64,000 bases of DNA from Knoellia sinensis KCTC 19936 (GTDB lineage: Bacteria; Actinomycetota; Actinomycetes; Actinomycetales; Dermatophilaceae): NCBI RefSeq assembly GCF_000768705.1, contig NZ_AVPJ01000004.1, forward strand, positions 186,001 to 250,000. Reading direction: 5' to 3'. The notes under the pieces were generated by a model, which was not told the origin of the DNA, did no database searches, and was given only the letters and a program-made list of their open reading frames with translations. Position numbers and translations under genes: made by a program. Below, piece after piece: positions 42,658 to 51,187 of the stretch (its first letter is position 1; the number at the start of each line of letters is the position of its first letter).

Positions 42658-44046
42658 ATGGAGCGAACCCTCCGGACCGCTGCGCGCACGGAAGGAGAGC
42701 GGCGGCTGCTCGAGAGTTTCACCGCGATCCCTCCAGACCAGCCCGTGCGCCTGGCGAAACGCACGTCGAACCTGTTCCGAGAGCGGACGCGATCGAGGAC
42801 TCCAGGGCTCGACACCACCGGGCTCTCTGGGGTTCGGGCTGTCGATGTCGGCACACGGATGGCGGACGTGGACGGGATGTGCACCTACGAAGACCTCGTC
42901 GCCGCAACGCTTCCCCATGGACTCGCGCCGCTCGTCGTGCCGCAACTCCGCACGATCACGCTCGGCGGAGCCGTGACCGGGCTCGGCATCGAGTCCACGT
43001 CCTTCCGCAACGGACTGCCCCACGAGTCCGTCATCGAGATGGACATCCTCACCGGCACGGGCGAGATCGTCACGGCTCGCCCCGACAACGAGCACGCCGA
43101 CCTCTTCCGGGGCTTTCCCAACTCGTACGGCTCGCTGGGCTACGCGACGCGCCTGCGGATCGAGCTCGAGCCGGTCAGGGCGCATGTCGCCGTGCGCCAT
43201 GTTCGGTTCCATGACCTCGACGCGCTATGTGCCGCCATCGAGTCCGTGATGGAGAGCAGCGCACACGGTGGGGAGTCGGTCGACTACCTCGACGGCGTCG
43301 TGTTCAGCGCCGATGAGTCCTACCTGACCCTGGGACGCCAGACCGACGACGGGCGCCATCCGAGCGACTACACCGGGCAGGAGATCTACTACCGCTCGTT
43401 GCAGCACGACGGTCCGGAGCCGAAGCGGGACCTGCTCACGACCCACGACTACCTGTGGCGGTGGGACACGGACTGGTTCTGGTGCTCCCGGGCATTCGGT
43501 GCCCAGAACCCCAGAGTGCGGCGGCTGTGGCCGAAGCGCTATCGACGATCCGGGGTCTATTGGAAACTGGTCGCCCTCGACCAGCGGCTTCATTTCTCAG
43601 ACCGTGTGGAGGCGCGCAAGGGCAACCCGCCCCGTGAGCGGGTGGTTCAGGACGTCGAGGTTCCCCTCGACCACACGGCCGAGTTCCTGCGGTGGTTCCT
43701 CGACGAGGTCCCGATCGAGCCGATCTGGCTGTGTCCGTTGCGCCTACGCGGTGAGCGGACCTGGGATCTCTACCCCCTGAGCCCGGGCAGGACCTACGTC
43801 AACGTCGGCTTCTGGTCGACCGTGCCAGGGGCAGGACCGGGCGGGGAGTCCGGCGCCACGAACCGCGCCATCGAGCGACGCGTCGGCGAGCTCGGGGGCC
43901 ACAAGTCGCTCTACTCCGACTCGTTCTACGCCCGCGAGACGTTCGACGCCCTCTACGGCGGCGAATCGTATGCCGCGCTCAAGGACGCGTACGACCCTGA
44001 CGGCCGATTCCCCCACCTCTATGACAAGGCGGTTCGACACGCATGA
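42658..44046 (+). CDS. tmsA: FAD-binding oxidoreductase, TmsA/BfaA-like (10-methylene fatty acyl reductase)
   Basis: The 462-residue flavoprotein has a PCMH-type FAD domain: CTYEDLVAATLPHGLAPLVVPQLRTITLGGAVTGLGIESTSFRNGLPHESVIEMDILTGTGEIV. The C-terminal half (WRWDTDWFWCSRAFGAQNPRVRRLWPKRYRRS, DVEVPLDHTAEFLRWFLDEVPIEPIWLCPLR) is like DWARF1-type reductases. Followed by a cyclopropane-synthase-like methyltransferase in a 4-base overlap, it matches the tmsAB/bfaAB pair. In that pair the flavoprotein reduces a 10-methylene lipid to the 10-methyl form (tuberculostearic acid type), using NADPH as I recall. ATG 42658 is chosen; upstream in-frame codons lack a ribosome site. Confidence 0.8.
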   Translation: MERTLRTAARTEGERRLLESFTAIPPDQPVRLAKRTSNLFRERTRSRTPGLDTTGLSGVRAVDVGTRMADVDGMCTYEDLVAATLPHGLAPLVVPQLRTITLGGAVTGLGIESTSFRNGLPHESVIEMDILTGTGEIVTARPDNEHADLFRGFPNSYGSLGYATRLRIELEPVRAHVAVRHVRFHDLDALCAAIESVMESSAHGGESVDYLDGVVFSADESYLTLGRQTDDGRHPSDYTGQEIYYRSLQHDGPEPKRDLLTTHDYLWRWDTDWFWCSRAFGAQNPRVRRLWPKRYRRSGVYWKLVALDQRLHFSDRVEARKGNPPRERVVQDVEVPLDHTAEFLRWFLDEVPIEPIWLCPLRLRGERTWDLYPLSPGRTYVNVGFWSTVPGAGPGGESGATNRAIERRVGELGGHKSLYSDSFYARETFDALYGGESYAALKDAYDPDGRFPHLYDKAVRHA

Positions 44047-45323
44047 GCACATCCCGTGACATCAGGACCATCGCCGACCTCGTGGACGCGGTGGTGGACG
44101 GCCCACTTCCACTGCGCATCACGGCCTACGACGGATCGAAGACCGGTCCGGACAGTGCACCCCGCAGCGTGCACATCGCCAACCAGCGGGCGGTCGCCTA
44201 TCTTGCGACGGCGCCGGGCGACCTGGGGATGGCCCGGGCCTACACCACCGGGGACCTCGTCCTCGACGGAGTGCACCCGGGAGACCCGTACGACGCGATC
44301 GTCGATCTCGAGGGCCTGCGGTTCCGCCGGCCCGACCCGCGTCTGGTCCTGGACCTCGCGCGGGTGTTGGGCGTGCGCGGCCTCACGCCGCCTCCGCCAC
44401 CACCGCAGGAGTCGCTGCCGCGCTGGCGGCGAGTCACAGAGGGAGTCCGCCATTCGTTCCAGCGGGACAGCGAGGCGATCCAGCACCACTACGACGTGTC
44501 CAACGCCTTCTACGAGCATGTCCTTGGACCCACGATGACCTACACGTGCGCTGTGTTCCCCGACCGCGACACACACCTGGACCAGGCGCAGGAGAACAAG
44601 TACCGCCTCGTCTTCGACAAGCTGGCACTCAAGCCGGGGGACCGTCTTCTCGACATCGGCTGCGGTTGGGGCGGCATGGTGCGGTATGCCGCCCGTCGGG
44701 GGGTGCATGCCGTCGGGGTCACGCTCTCGAAGGAACAGGCTCTGTGGGCGCAGGCCTCCATCGACCGCGAGGGCCTCGCCGACGTCGCCAGCGTGCGGCA
44801 CGACGACTACCGGAACGTCACCGAGGTGGGCTTCGACGCGATCTCGTCGATCGGGATCACCGAGCACATTGGCGTGCGCAACTACCCCGACTACTTCACC
44901 TGGATGCTCCGGCACGTCAAGCAGGGTGGCTTCGTCCTCAACCACTGCATCACTCGACCGGACAACAAGCCGCGAAGCACCGGGGCGTTCATCGATCGCT
45001 ACGTCTTCCCCGACGGAGAGCTCACCGGCTCCGGTCGCATCATCACGACGATGCAGGATGTCGGCCTCGAGGTCCTGCACGAGGAGAACTTCCGTGAGCA
45101 CTACGCCATGACCCTCACCGCCTGGAACGAGAACCTCGTGGAGCACTGGGACGAGTGCGTGGCGGAGGTCGGTGAAGGGACCGCCAAGGTCTGGGGCCTC
45201 TATCTCGCAGGTTGCCGGCGCGGGTTCGAGCGCAACGTCGTCCAGCTCCACCAGGTGCTGGCGACTCGCCACGACTCGACACGACAGCAGCAAGTGCCGC
45301 TGCGTCCGTGGTGGTCGGCATGA
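44043..45323 (+). CDS. tmsB: SAM-dependent fatty-acyl C-methyltransferase, TmsB/BfaB-like (CFA synthase family)
   Basis: The 426-residue cyclopropane-fatty-acid-synthase family enzyme contains SEAIQHHYDVSNAFYEHVLGPTMTYTCAVF, the SAM loop LLDIGCGWGGMVRYAA, SSIGITEHIGVRNY and an EENFREHYAMTLTAWNENL active-site region. In the Tms/Bfa system it methylates the double bond of oleoyl phospholipid to a 10-methylene chain, later reduced by TmsA. A plain cyclopropane synthase is the alternative, but the N-terminal region (about 130 residues before the methyltransferase core) and the tmsA-like partner favour the branched-acid role. It starts on the tmsA stop (ATGA) and overlaps the following flavoprotein start. 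Confidence 0.82.
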   Translation: MSTSRDIRTIADLVDAVVDGPLPLRITAYDGSKTGPDSAPRSVHIANQRAVAYLATAPGDLGMARAYTTGDLVLDGVHPGDPYDAIVDLEGLRFRRPDPRLVLDLARVLGVRGLTPPPPPPQESLPRWRRVTEGVRHSFQRDSEAIQHHYDVSNAFYEHVLGPTMTYTCAVFPDRDTHLDQAQENKYRLVFDKLALKPGDRLLDIGCGWGGMVRYAARRGVHAVGVTLSKEQALWAQASIDREGLADVASVRHDDYRNVTEVGFDAISSIGITEHIGVRNYPDYFTWMLRHVKQGGFVLNHCITRPDNKPRSTGAFIDRYVFPDGELTGSGRIITTMQDVGLEVLHEENFREHYAMTLTAWNENLVEHWDECVAEVGEGTAKVWGLYLAGCRRGFERNVVQLHQVLATRHDSTRQQQVPLRPWWSA

Positions 45324-46450
45324 ACGCCGGACCTGTGGTCATCGTCGGCGGCGGACTGGCGGGGGCGTCGGCGGCCGAGGCATTGAGGGACCGTGGCTAC
45401 GACGGGGAGGTCATCCTCCTCGGCGTCGAGCGGCACCTGCCCTACGAGCGCCCCCCACTGAGCAAGAGTGTGTTGCTCGGTGACAAGGAGGTCGGCTCCG
45501 CCTACGTCCACGACCAGACTTGGTGGCGTGACCACGACATCGACGTCCGGACCGGGGTAGAGGTGCACTCCGTCGACCTCGCCGGCCGGCGCGTCGTCAC
45601 CAGTGCCGGGGAGCAGCCCTACGAGTGGCTCGTGCTCGCGACCGGATCGGAGCCGCGGCACCTTCGCCTCGCTGACGAAGCCGATGCGCCGGTCCACTAC
45701 CTCCGCACCGTCGAGGACTCGCTCGCGCTCAAGGACTCCCTGACGGACGGGGCGAAGGTCGCCATCGTCGGTGCCGGTTGGATCGGACTCGAGGTGGCCT
45801 CGGCGGCGCGTGCCGCCAAGGCGCACGTCACGGTCTACGAAACGGCCGACCTGCCGCTCCTTGCGGTGCTCGGTCCGGAGGTCGCGCAGCATTTCGCGGA
45901 TCTGCACACGGCTCACGATGTCGACCTTCGCCTCGGCGCAGCAGTGTCATCTGAGGACCTCAGTGACGCCGACGTCGTCGTGGTCGGCATCGGGGCCGCG
46001 CCGCGGACCGAGTTGGCCGAGGCCGCGGGCCTGGCAGTCGACGATGGGGTCCTCGTCGACGAGCTCCTGAGGACGTCCGACGATCGAGTTCTCGCCATCG
46101 GAGACATCGCGAACCAGCAGCACCCCGTGCTCGGTCGGCGAGTGCGAGTGGAGCACTGGGACAACGCCATTGGCCAGGGCAAGGCGGCGGCGGCGACCAT
46201 CACCGGTGCTGCCGAGCCGTACGCGAAGGTGCCCTACTTCTTCACGGACCAGTACGACTTCGGCATGGAGTACTTCGGGCACACCGGCCCCGCCGGCTAC
46301 GACCGCGTCCAGACACGGGGTGACTTCAACGGACCCTTCCGCGCATGGTGGATCCGGGACGACGTCGTCGTTGCCGCCATGCAGGCCAATGACTGGGACG
46401 CCTCCGACGAGACGCGGGCCATCGTGGGTCAGGCGCCGCCACCCGATTGA
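45320..46450 (+). CDS. Ferredoxin-reductase-like FAD/NAD(P) oxidoreductase
   Basis: The 376-residue protein has the FAD motif VVIVGGGLAGASAAEALRDRGY at the start, the characteristic LPYERPPLSKSVLLG, and the NAD(P) motif VAIVGAGWIGLEVASAARA. VLAIGDIAN and a C-terminal reductase domain (VPYFFTDQYDFGMEYFGH) follow. This is the BphA4/putidaredoxin-reductase class that passes electrons from NAD(P)H to a ferredoxin or rubredoxin. It is coupled to tmsB by an ATGA overlap, so a role as electron donor for the lipid reductase is an attractive inference; no ferredoxin gene is adjacent. It ends convergently, overlapping the methyltransferase gene by 22 bases. Confidence 0.87.
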   Translation: MNAGPVVIVGGGLAGASAAEALRDRGYDGEVILLGVERHLPYERPPLSKSVLLGDKEVGSAYVHDQTWWRDHDIDVRTGVEVHSVDLAGRRVVTSAGEQPYEWLVLATGSEPRHLRLADEADAPVHYLRTVEDSLALKDSLTDGAKVAIVGAGWIGLEVASAARAAKAHVTVYETADLPLLAVLGPEVAQHFADLHTAHDVDLRLGAAVSSEDLSDADVVVVGIGAAPRTELAEAAGLAVDDGVLVDELLRTSDDRVLAIGDIANQQHPVLGRRVRVEHWDNAIGQGKAAAATITGAAEPYAKVPYFFTDQYDFGMEYFGHTGPAGYDRVQTRGDFNGPFRAWWIRDDVVVAAMQANDWDASDETRAIVGQAPPPD

Positions 46451-47076
46451 CCCGACGCGGGAACGCTGAGCAACCACACGGCATACTCCTCGTTCGCGGG
46501 ATGGAGTTCGTAGGTGCCGAAGCGCTGGTCGACCGTGAGTCCGGCCGCCTCGGCGTCGCGAGTGAACTCGTCGGGGGAGTAGGTGCGGCTGCCGGCCGGC
46601 CCAGCCGTGAGGTGGAAGCCGATGAGCAGGCGGCCGCGCGGTCCCAGCAGCGTGCGAAGACGCGTGAGCGCCTGCACCTCGGTGCCCTCTGCCAAGAGGA
46701 TGAACACGTTGCCGACGGCAACGACGAGGTCGTATGCCGTGGGTCGCTCATGCTCCGAAAGGGCTGCCGGTGTCGTCTCGAGGATGTCGAGGGGCAGTAA
46801 CCCGAGACCGGGGTAGGTCCGCTCGGACTGCTCGACGAGGTAGGGGTCCGGCTCTATGCCCGTGACGTCGTGTCCGCGTGCCCGAAGCGCGGCCGTGACC
46901 CGGCCCATTCCTGCGCCTGCGTCCAGGATGCGCGCCCCGCGCGGGACCAAGGCGTCCGCGAGTCGAGCCTCCCCGTCGATGTCCTCACCCTGCGCGACGA
47001 GTTCGGCGAAGCGCGGACCATAGCCGCGGGCTCCTCCACCGCCAAGGGCCCATCGGGTGGGTGGAACCGTGTTCAT
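46429..47076 (-). CDS. Class I SAM-dependent methyltransferase, unknown substrate
   Basis: The 215-residue protein has the SAM motif ARILDAGAGMGRVTAALRARGHDVTGIEPDPYLVEQ and the YDLVVAVGNVFILLAEG region. The substrate is unknown. ATG 47076 overlaps the stop of the upstream acyl-CoA dehydrogenase (ATGA), so it is the third gene of a tetR-fadE5-methyltransferase operon. The C-terminus overlaps the convergent ferredoxin-reductase gene by 22 bases. Confidence 0.8.
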   Translation of the reverse strand: MNTVPPTRWALGGGGARGYGPRFAELVAQGEDIDGEARLADALVPRGARILDAGAGMGRVTAALRARGHDVTGIEPDPYLVEQSERTYPGLGLLPLDILETTPAALSEHERPTAYDLVVAVGNVFILLAEGTEVQALTRLRTLLGPRGRLLIGFHLTAGPAGSRTYSPDEFTRDAEAAGLTVDQRFGTYELHPANEEYAVWLLSVPASGQSGGGA

Positions 47077-49016
47077 CCGCGCCCCGCAGGCAGCGGCTCG
47101 AGCAGGCCCGGCGCGCCGAGCCATGCGTCGGGGATGGCGAAGGCGTCCACGAGAGTCCGAGCCTGGGGGGCGAGGTCCTTGCACAGGACACCGACGGAGC
47201 GGATCACTGCCTTGGAACCGGTCGGTGTGAGCCGCCCGTGCTCGAGGTACCAGCCTCTGTGACGCTCGACCGTCGACAGGGCGAACAGGTCGGTGACGGA
47301 GTCGAAGAGGTCTTTCGCGGGCCCCTCCTCAAGAGCCTCGACGGCTTGAACCATGGCCTCGAGAAGCACCCGATCGATGTGGGCCTCGGCCGCAGCGAGC
47401 ATGTGGTCCTGGGCATTGTTGAAGATGCGGAACGCGGCGTCCGGCTCCTCCTTGGCAGCCTTGCCGAGCCGCAGGGCCACGCCTTCGAGGAGGTGCTTCT
47501 CACGGTCGAGGAACAAGGAGAGTTGGCGGCCACGGTTCAGTTCGGCTTCATCCGTGTCATCGCTCGGCGCCCGAGATTTCAGCTTGGCGATGAGTCCCGC
47601 GGCCGGGGTCTTCTCGAGGATCGACGAAGCCGTGAACCGTGACGCGAAGGCGATCATCGCCAGCATGGAGTTGTCCTCGAACGTCTCCTGGAACTCGGTG
47701 AGGAGGCCCTTGGCGACGAGTTGGAGAAGGACGGTGTTGTCACCCTCGAACGTCGTGAAGACGTCGGTGTCCTCCTTGAGGATGGTGAGCCTGTTGGCGG
47801 CCATGTAGCCAGCGCCGCCGCACGCCTCGCGACACATCTGAATCGTGTCCGTTGCGTGCCGCGTGGCGATCGCCTTGATGCCGGCAGCACGGGCCTCGAG
47901 TTCGCGCTGACCCTCCTCGGGTGCAGCACCCTCGTGGCCCGCGATCTCGTGCATCATCGCGACGAGGTCGTTCTGCGCGAGCATGAGCGCGTAGCTCTTG
48001 GCAATCGCCGGAAGCAGCTTGCGCTGGTGAGCCCGATAGCTCATGAGCGTGAGCTCCTCGGTCCCCCCGGGAGCCGCGAACTGCCGTCGGTGCAGGGCAT
48101 AGCGCGTGGCCAGCGTCAGCGCCGAACGGGTTGCGGCGCCTGCCCCGCCCGCGACGGAGACGCGGCCCCGGACGAGGGTTCCGAGCATGGTGAAGAAGCG
48201 TCGTGAGGCGTTGTCGATGGGGGAGCTGTATGCCCCGTCGGGCTCGATGTCGCCGTAGCGGTTGAGGAGGTTCCACCGTGGCACGCGCACGCTGTCGAAC
48301 TCCAGCGTGCCGTTGTCGACCCCGGTCAGGCCGCCCTTGGCGCCGCAGTCGCCGATCGTCACCCCCGGCATCGGCCGTCCGCCCTCGTCGCGGATGGGGA
48401 CGAGCACGCAGTGGACGCCATGCGCTTCTCCGTCGGCGGTGACGAGCTGGGCGAACACTGCCGCCATCCGGCCGTCACGGGCGGCGTTGCCGATGTAGTT
48501 CTTCTGGCTGCCCGGCGTCGGTGAGTCGATGACGAGCTCGTCCGTGGTCGGGTCGTGCGTCGCCGTGGTCTCGAGGTGCTGGACGTTGGATCCATGCCCG
48601 GTCTCGGTCATGGCGAAACACCCCAGGAGCGTGCCGTCCACCATGCCGGGGAGGTATGCCGTGTGGTGCCGCTGGGTGCCGAGGTTGGCGATCGCGCCTC
48701 CGAAGAGGCCGAACTGCACGCCAGCCTTGACGAGGAGTGAGAGATCTCCGTGCCCGAGCATCTCGAAGGCGGTGACGGAGGCGCCGTAGTCACCCGTGCC
48801 GCCCATGCCGCGGGCCAGACCGTCCGGGGCGAAGCCCTCCTTGGCCAGTGCCATGAGCTGCTTCTTGGTCCACGCGCGGTGGTCCGCCATCGACAGGGGC
48901 TCGGGCGGAGGGGCGAACCGGGCCGCGTCCTCGTGGGCGCGCAACTGTCGCCGCACCTCGCCCCACCGGCCATCGAGGATCTGGGTCAGGGCGGGGGCGA
49001 GGTCGGTCACGGTCAC
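47073..49016 (-). CDS. fadE5: FadE5-like acyl-CoA dehydrogenase / acyl-CoA oxidase family protein
   Basis: The 647-residue flavoprotein has MTETGHGSNVQHLETTATHDP, SQKNYIGNAARDGRMAAVFAQL, DCGAKGGLTGVDNGTLEFDSVRVPRWNLLNRYGD and CREACGGAGYMAANRLTILKEDTDVFTTFEGDNTVLLQ. The EGDN element with its Glu is the acyl-CoA-oxidase-like active-site region. Length and divergent fadA2-fabG4-htdX neighbours match mycobacterial FadE5. It would introduce the first double bond into acyl-CoA. GTG 49016 overlaps the tetR stop (GTGA); GTG 49010 is an alternative. Confidence 0.85.
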   Translation of the reverse strand: MTVTDLAPALTQILDGRWGEVRRQLRAHEDAARFAPPPEPLSMADHRAWTKKQLMALAKEGFAPDGLARGMGGTGDYGASVTAFEMLGHGDLSLLVKAGVQFGLFGGAIANLGTQRHHTAYLPGMVDGTLLGCFAMTETGHGSNVQHLETTATHDPTTDELVIDSPTPGSQKNYIGNAARDGRMAAVFAQLVTADGEAHGVHCVLVPIRDEGGRPMPGVTIGDCGAKGGLTGVDNGTLEFDSVRVPRWNLLNRYGDIEPDGAYSSPIDNASRRFFTMLGTLVRGRVSVAGGAGAATRSALTLATRYALHRRQFAAPGGTEELTLMSYRAHQRKLLPAIAKSYALMLAQNDLVAMMHEIAGHEGAAPEEGQRELEARAAGIKAIATRHATDTIQMCREACGGAGYMAANRLTILKEDTDVFTTFEGDNTVLLQLVAKGLLTEFQETFEDNSMLAMIAFASRFTASSILEKTPAAGLIAKLKSRAPSDDTDEAELNRGRQLSLFLDREKHLLEGVALRLGKAAKEEPDAAFRIFNNAQDHMLAAAEAHIDRVLLEAMVQAVEALEEGPAKDLFDSVTDLFALSTVERHRGWYLEHGRLTPTGSKAVIRSVGVLCKDLAPQARTLVDAFAIPDAWLGAPGLLEPLPAGRG

Positions 49017-49780
49017 TCCTTGTCGGGTGTGGCGTCGGTCGTCGGCCAGGCCGAGGAGAGTCCGCCCCAGATGAGCTCGGTGAGGTGCTCCTTGAGCGTC
49101 TCACGGGAGGTGCCGGAGGCAGCCGCTCCGGCACGCAGCCATTCGTCACCAGCGGCGCGGACCATGCCGACGACGGCGTGACCCCAGGTCTGGGCAGCGG
49201 ACGTGTCGCGGCCGGCAGTCTCGAGAGCGGCTTCGATGAGCGTCCCGATCTGGACGGCCATCGCCTGGCTCACCGTCGAGGCGAGATCGATCGTCTCGGT
49301 GCGCTCCGACGGTGGCACGAGGGGAGCGGCGACGATGAAGCGATAGACCTCGGGGTCGTTCTCGACGAGGGAGAGGTAGGCATCGACGGCGGCGCCGAGC
49401 ACCGTGCGAGGGGGAGATGCTGGGTCCGAGACGCGGCCGGTCAGCGCCGCAAGGTCGCCGACGGCCCGGGTGATGTCCCGCATGATGATGGTGTTGACCC
49501 GCTCGGCCACGGCGCCGTAGAGCCCCGCTCGGTCGGTGAAGTGGCGGTAGAAGACCGTCTTGGACGTCCCGGCCACGCTGGCGATGTCGTCCATCCCGAC
49601 GCCGGCGCCACGGCTGCGAATCGCGCGCAGGGTCGCCTCCACCAGCTCGGTGCGGCGTTGTGCGCGGTGACGGTCCCAGCGGCTGCTGCGACCGTCGACG
49701 ACGACGCCATCGAGCGTCGTCGGAGTGCTCGATCCGGTCGAGTCGCCGCCGTCGCTCACGGGCCCCGTGGTGCTGGTCAC
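49013..49780 (-). CDS. TetR-family transcriptional regulator
   Basis: The protein has about 255 residues: a disordered Ser/Thr/Gly-rich start, then the TetR helix-turn-helix (ELVEATLRAIRSRGAGVGMDDIASVAGTSKTVFYRHFTDRAGLYGAVAERV) and a ligand domain. It is first in the operon with the FadE5-like gene and divergent from fadA2, so it probably represses both and responds to an acyl-CoA. GTG 49780 is chosen because longer starts would run through the palindrome at 49792-49819 and far into the divergent promoter. Confidence 0.88.
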   Translation of the reverse strand: MTSTTGPVSDGGDSTGSSTPTTLDGVVVDGRSSRWDRHRAQRRTELVEATLRAIRSRGAGVGMDDIASVAGTSKTVFYRHFTDRAGLYGAVAERVNTIIMRDITRAVGDLAALTGRVSDPASPPRTVLGAAVDAYLSLVENDPEVYRFIVAAPLVPPSERTETIDLASTVSQAMAVQIGTLIEAALETAGRDTSAAQTWGHAVVGMVRAAGDEWLRAGAAASGTSRETLKEHLTELIWGGLSSAWPTTDATPDKE

Positions 49781-49791
49781 AAGATCGGACC

Positions 49792-49819
49792 GTAGCAGGT
49801 GGAGACGAGTACCTGCTAC
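49792..49819. promoter_or_regulatory. Palindrome in the tetR/fadA2 divergent promoter
   Basis: GTAGCAGGT and ACCTGCTAC form a perfect 9-bp inverted repeat around a 10-base spacer, 12 bases before the tetR start. CTACCGTCAGTAC adjoins it. It is the likely operator of the TetR protein. Confidence 0.55.
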
Positions 49820-49892
49820 CGTCAGTACCGGATATGTGTCGCGTTCCACGTGACCGCCTCGTCCACCACACGACAGACCTCAGGAGCACACG

Positions 49893-51182
49893 GTGACAAC
49901 TGCAAGTCCCCGCCGCGCCGCCATCCTCGGCGGCAACCGCATTCCCTTCGCCCGCCAGTTCGGGCCGTATGCGAACGCGTCGAACCAGGACATGTTCACG
50001 GCTGCCCTTGAGGGCCTCGTCGCGCGCTACGGCCTCGCTGGTGAGCGCCTCGGCGAGGTGGTCGGTGGTGCTGTCATCAAGCACGCCCGCGACTTCAACC
50101 TGACGCGCGAAGCGGTCCTCGGGTCGAGCCTCGCACCGGAGACCACGGCATACGACGTCCAGCAGGCGTGCGGCACCGGACTCGAGAACGCCATCCTCGT
50201 CTCGAACAAGATCAAGCTCGGCCAGATCGAGTCCGGCATCGCCGGTGGTGTCGACACGGCCTCCGACGCTCCGATCATGGTGACCGAGAAGCTGCGTCGC
50301 AAACTGCTCAAGATCAACCGCCAGAAGACCACCGTCGACATGGCCAAGAGCGCCCTGGCGATCCGTCCCGGCGACATCGGCATCGAGACCCCCGCCAACA
50401 CCGAGCCGCGCACCGGCCTGTCCATGGGCGAGCACATGGCGATCACGGCCAAGAAGTGGGGGATCACCCGCGAGGCGCAGGACGAGCTGGCGGCCCTGAG
50501 CCACCAGAACCTCGCCAAGGCCTACGACAACGGCTTCTTCGACGACCTCATGACGTCCTACCTCGGCCTGGCCAAGGACCAGAACCTGCGCGCCGACTCG
50601 ACCGTCGAGAAGCTCGCGAAGCTCAAGCCGGTCTTCGGCAAGGGCGAGGGCGCGACGATGACCGCAGGCAACTCGACGCCACTCACCGATGGCGCCTCGG
50701 CTGTCCTCCTCGGCAGCGAGGAGTGGGCCGCCGAGCACAACCTCACGGTGCAGGCCTACCTGGTCGACGGTGAGGTTGCCGCTGTCGACTACGTGCACGG
50801 TGACGAGGGCCTGCTCATGGCTCCCGCGTATGCCGTTCCGCGCCTTCTCGCACGTCAGGGCCTCTCGCTCCAGGATTTCGACTACTACGAGATCCACGAG
50901 GCGTTCGCGTCGACGGTTCTTTCGACCATGAAGGCGTGGGAGGACGAGGAGTTCTGCACCCAGCGCCTCGGTCTCGAGAAGCCCCTTGGCTCCATCGACC
51001 GTTCCAAGCTCAACGTCAACGGCTCGTCGCTCGCGGCCGGTCACCCGTTCGCGGCCACCGGCGGTCGCATCGTCGCCTCCCTCGCCAAGATGCTGCACGA
51101 GAAGGGTCCGGGCAGCCGCGGACTCATCTCCATCTGCGCAGCCGGTGGCCAGGGCGTCGTCGCAATCCTCGAAGGAGCCTGA
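49893..51182 (+). CDS. fadA2: Acetyl-CoA acetyltransferase, FadA2-like
   Basis: The 429-residue thiolase is of the FadI/FadA2 subgroup: ILGGNRIPFARQFGPY, nucleophile Cys in YDVQQACGTGLEN, EIHEAFASTVLS, GSSLAAGHPFAATGG and the second Cys in ISICAAGGQG. All catalytic elements are intact. It starts with GTG 49893 after a CAGGAG site and is followed after 5 bases by the fabG4-like gene. It would thiolyse 3-ketoacyl-CoA or condense acyl-CoA units. Confidence 0.9.
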   Translation: MTTASPRRAAILGGNRIPFARQFGPYANASNQDMFTAALEGLVARYGLAGERLGEVVGGAVIKHARDFNLTREAVLGSSLAPETTAYDVQQACGTGLENAILVSNKIKLGQIESGIAGGVDTASDAPIMVTEKLRRKLLKINRQKTTVDMAKSALAIRPGDIGIETPANTEPRTGLSMGEHMAITAKKWGITREAQDELAALSHQNLAKAYDNGFFDDLMTSYLGLAKDQNLRADSTVEKLAKLKPVFGKGEGATMTAGNSTPLTDGASAVLLGSEEWAAEHNLTVQAYLVDGEVAAVDYVHGDEGLLMAPAYAVPRLLARQGLSLQDFDYYEIHEAFASTVLSTMKAWEDEEFCTQRLGLEKPLGSIDRSKLNVNGSSLAAGHPFAATGGRIVASLAKMLHEKGPGSRGLISICAAGGQGVVAILEGA

Positions 51183-51187
51183 TCCAC

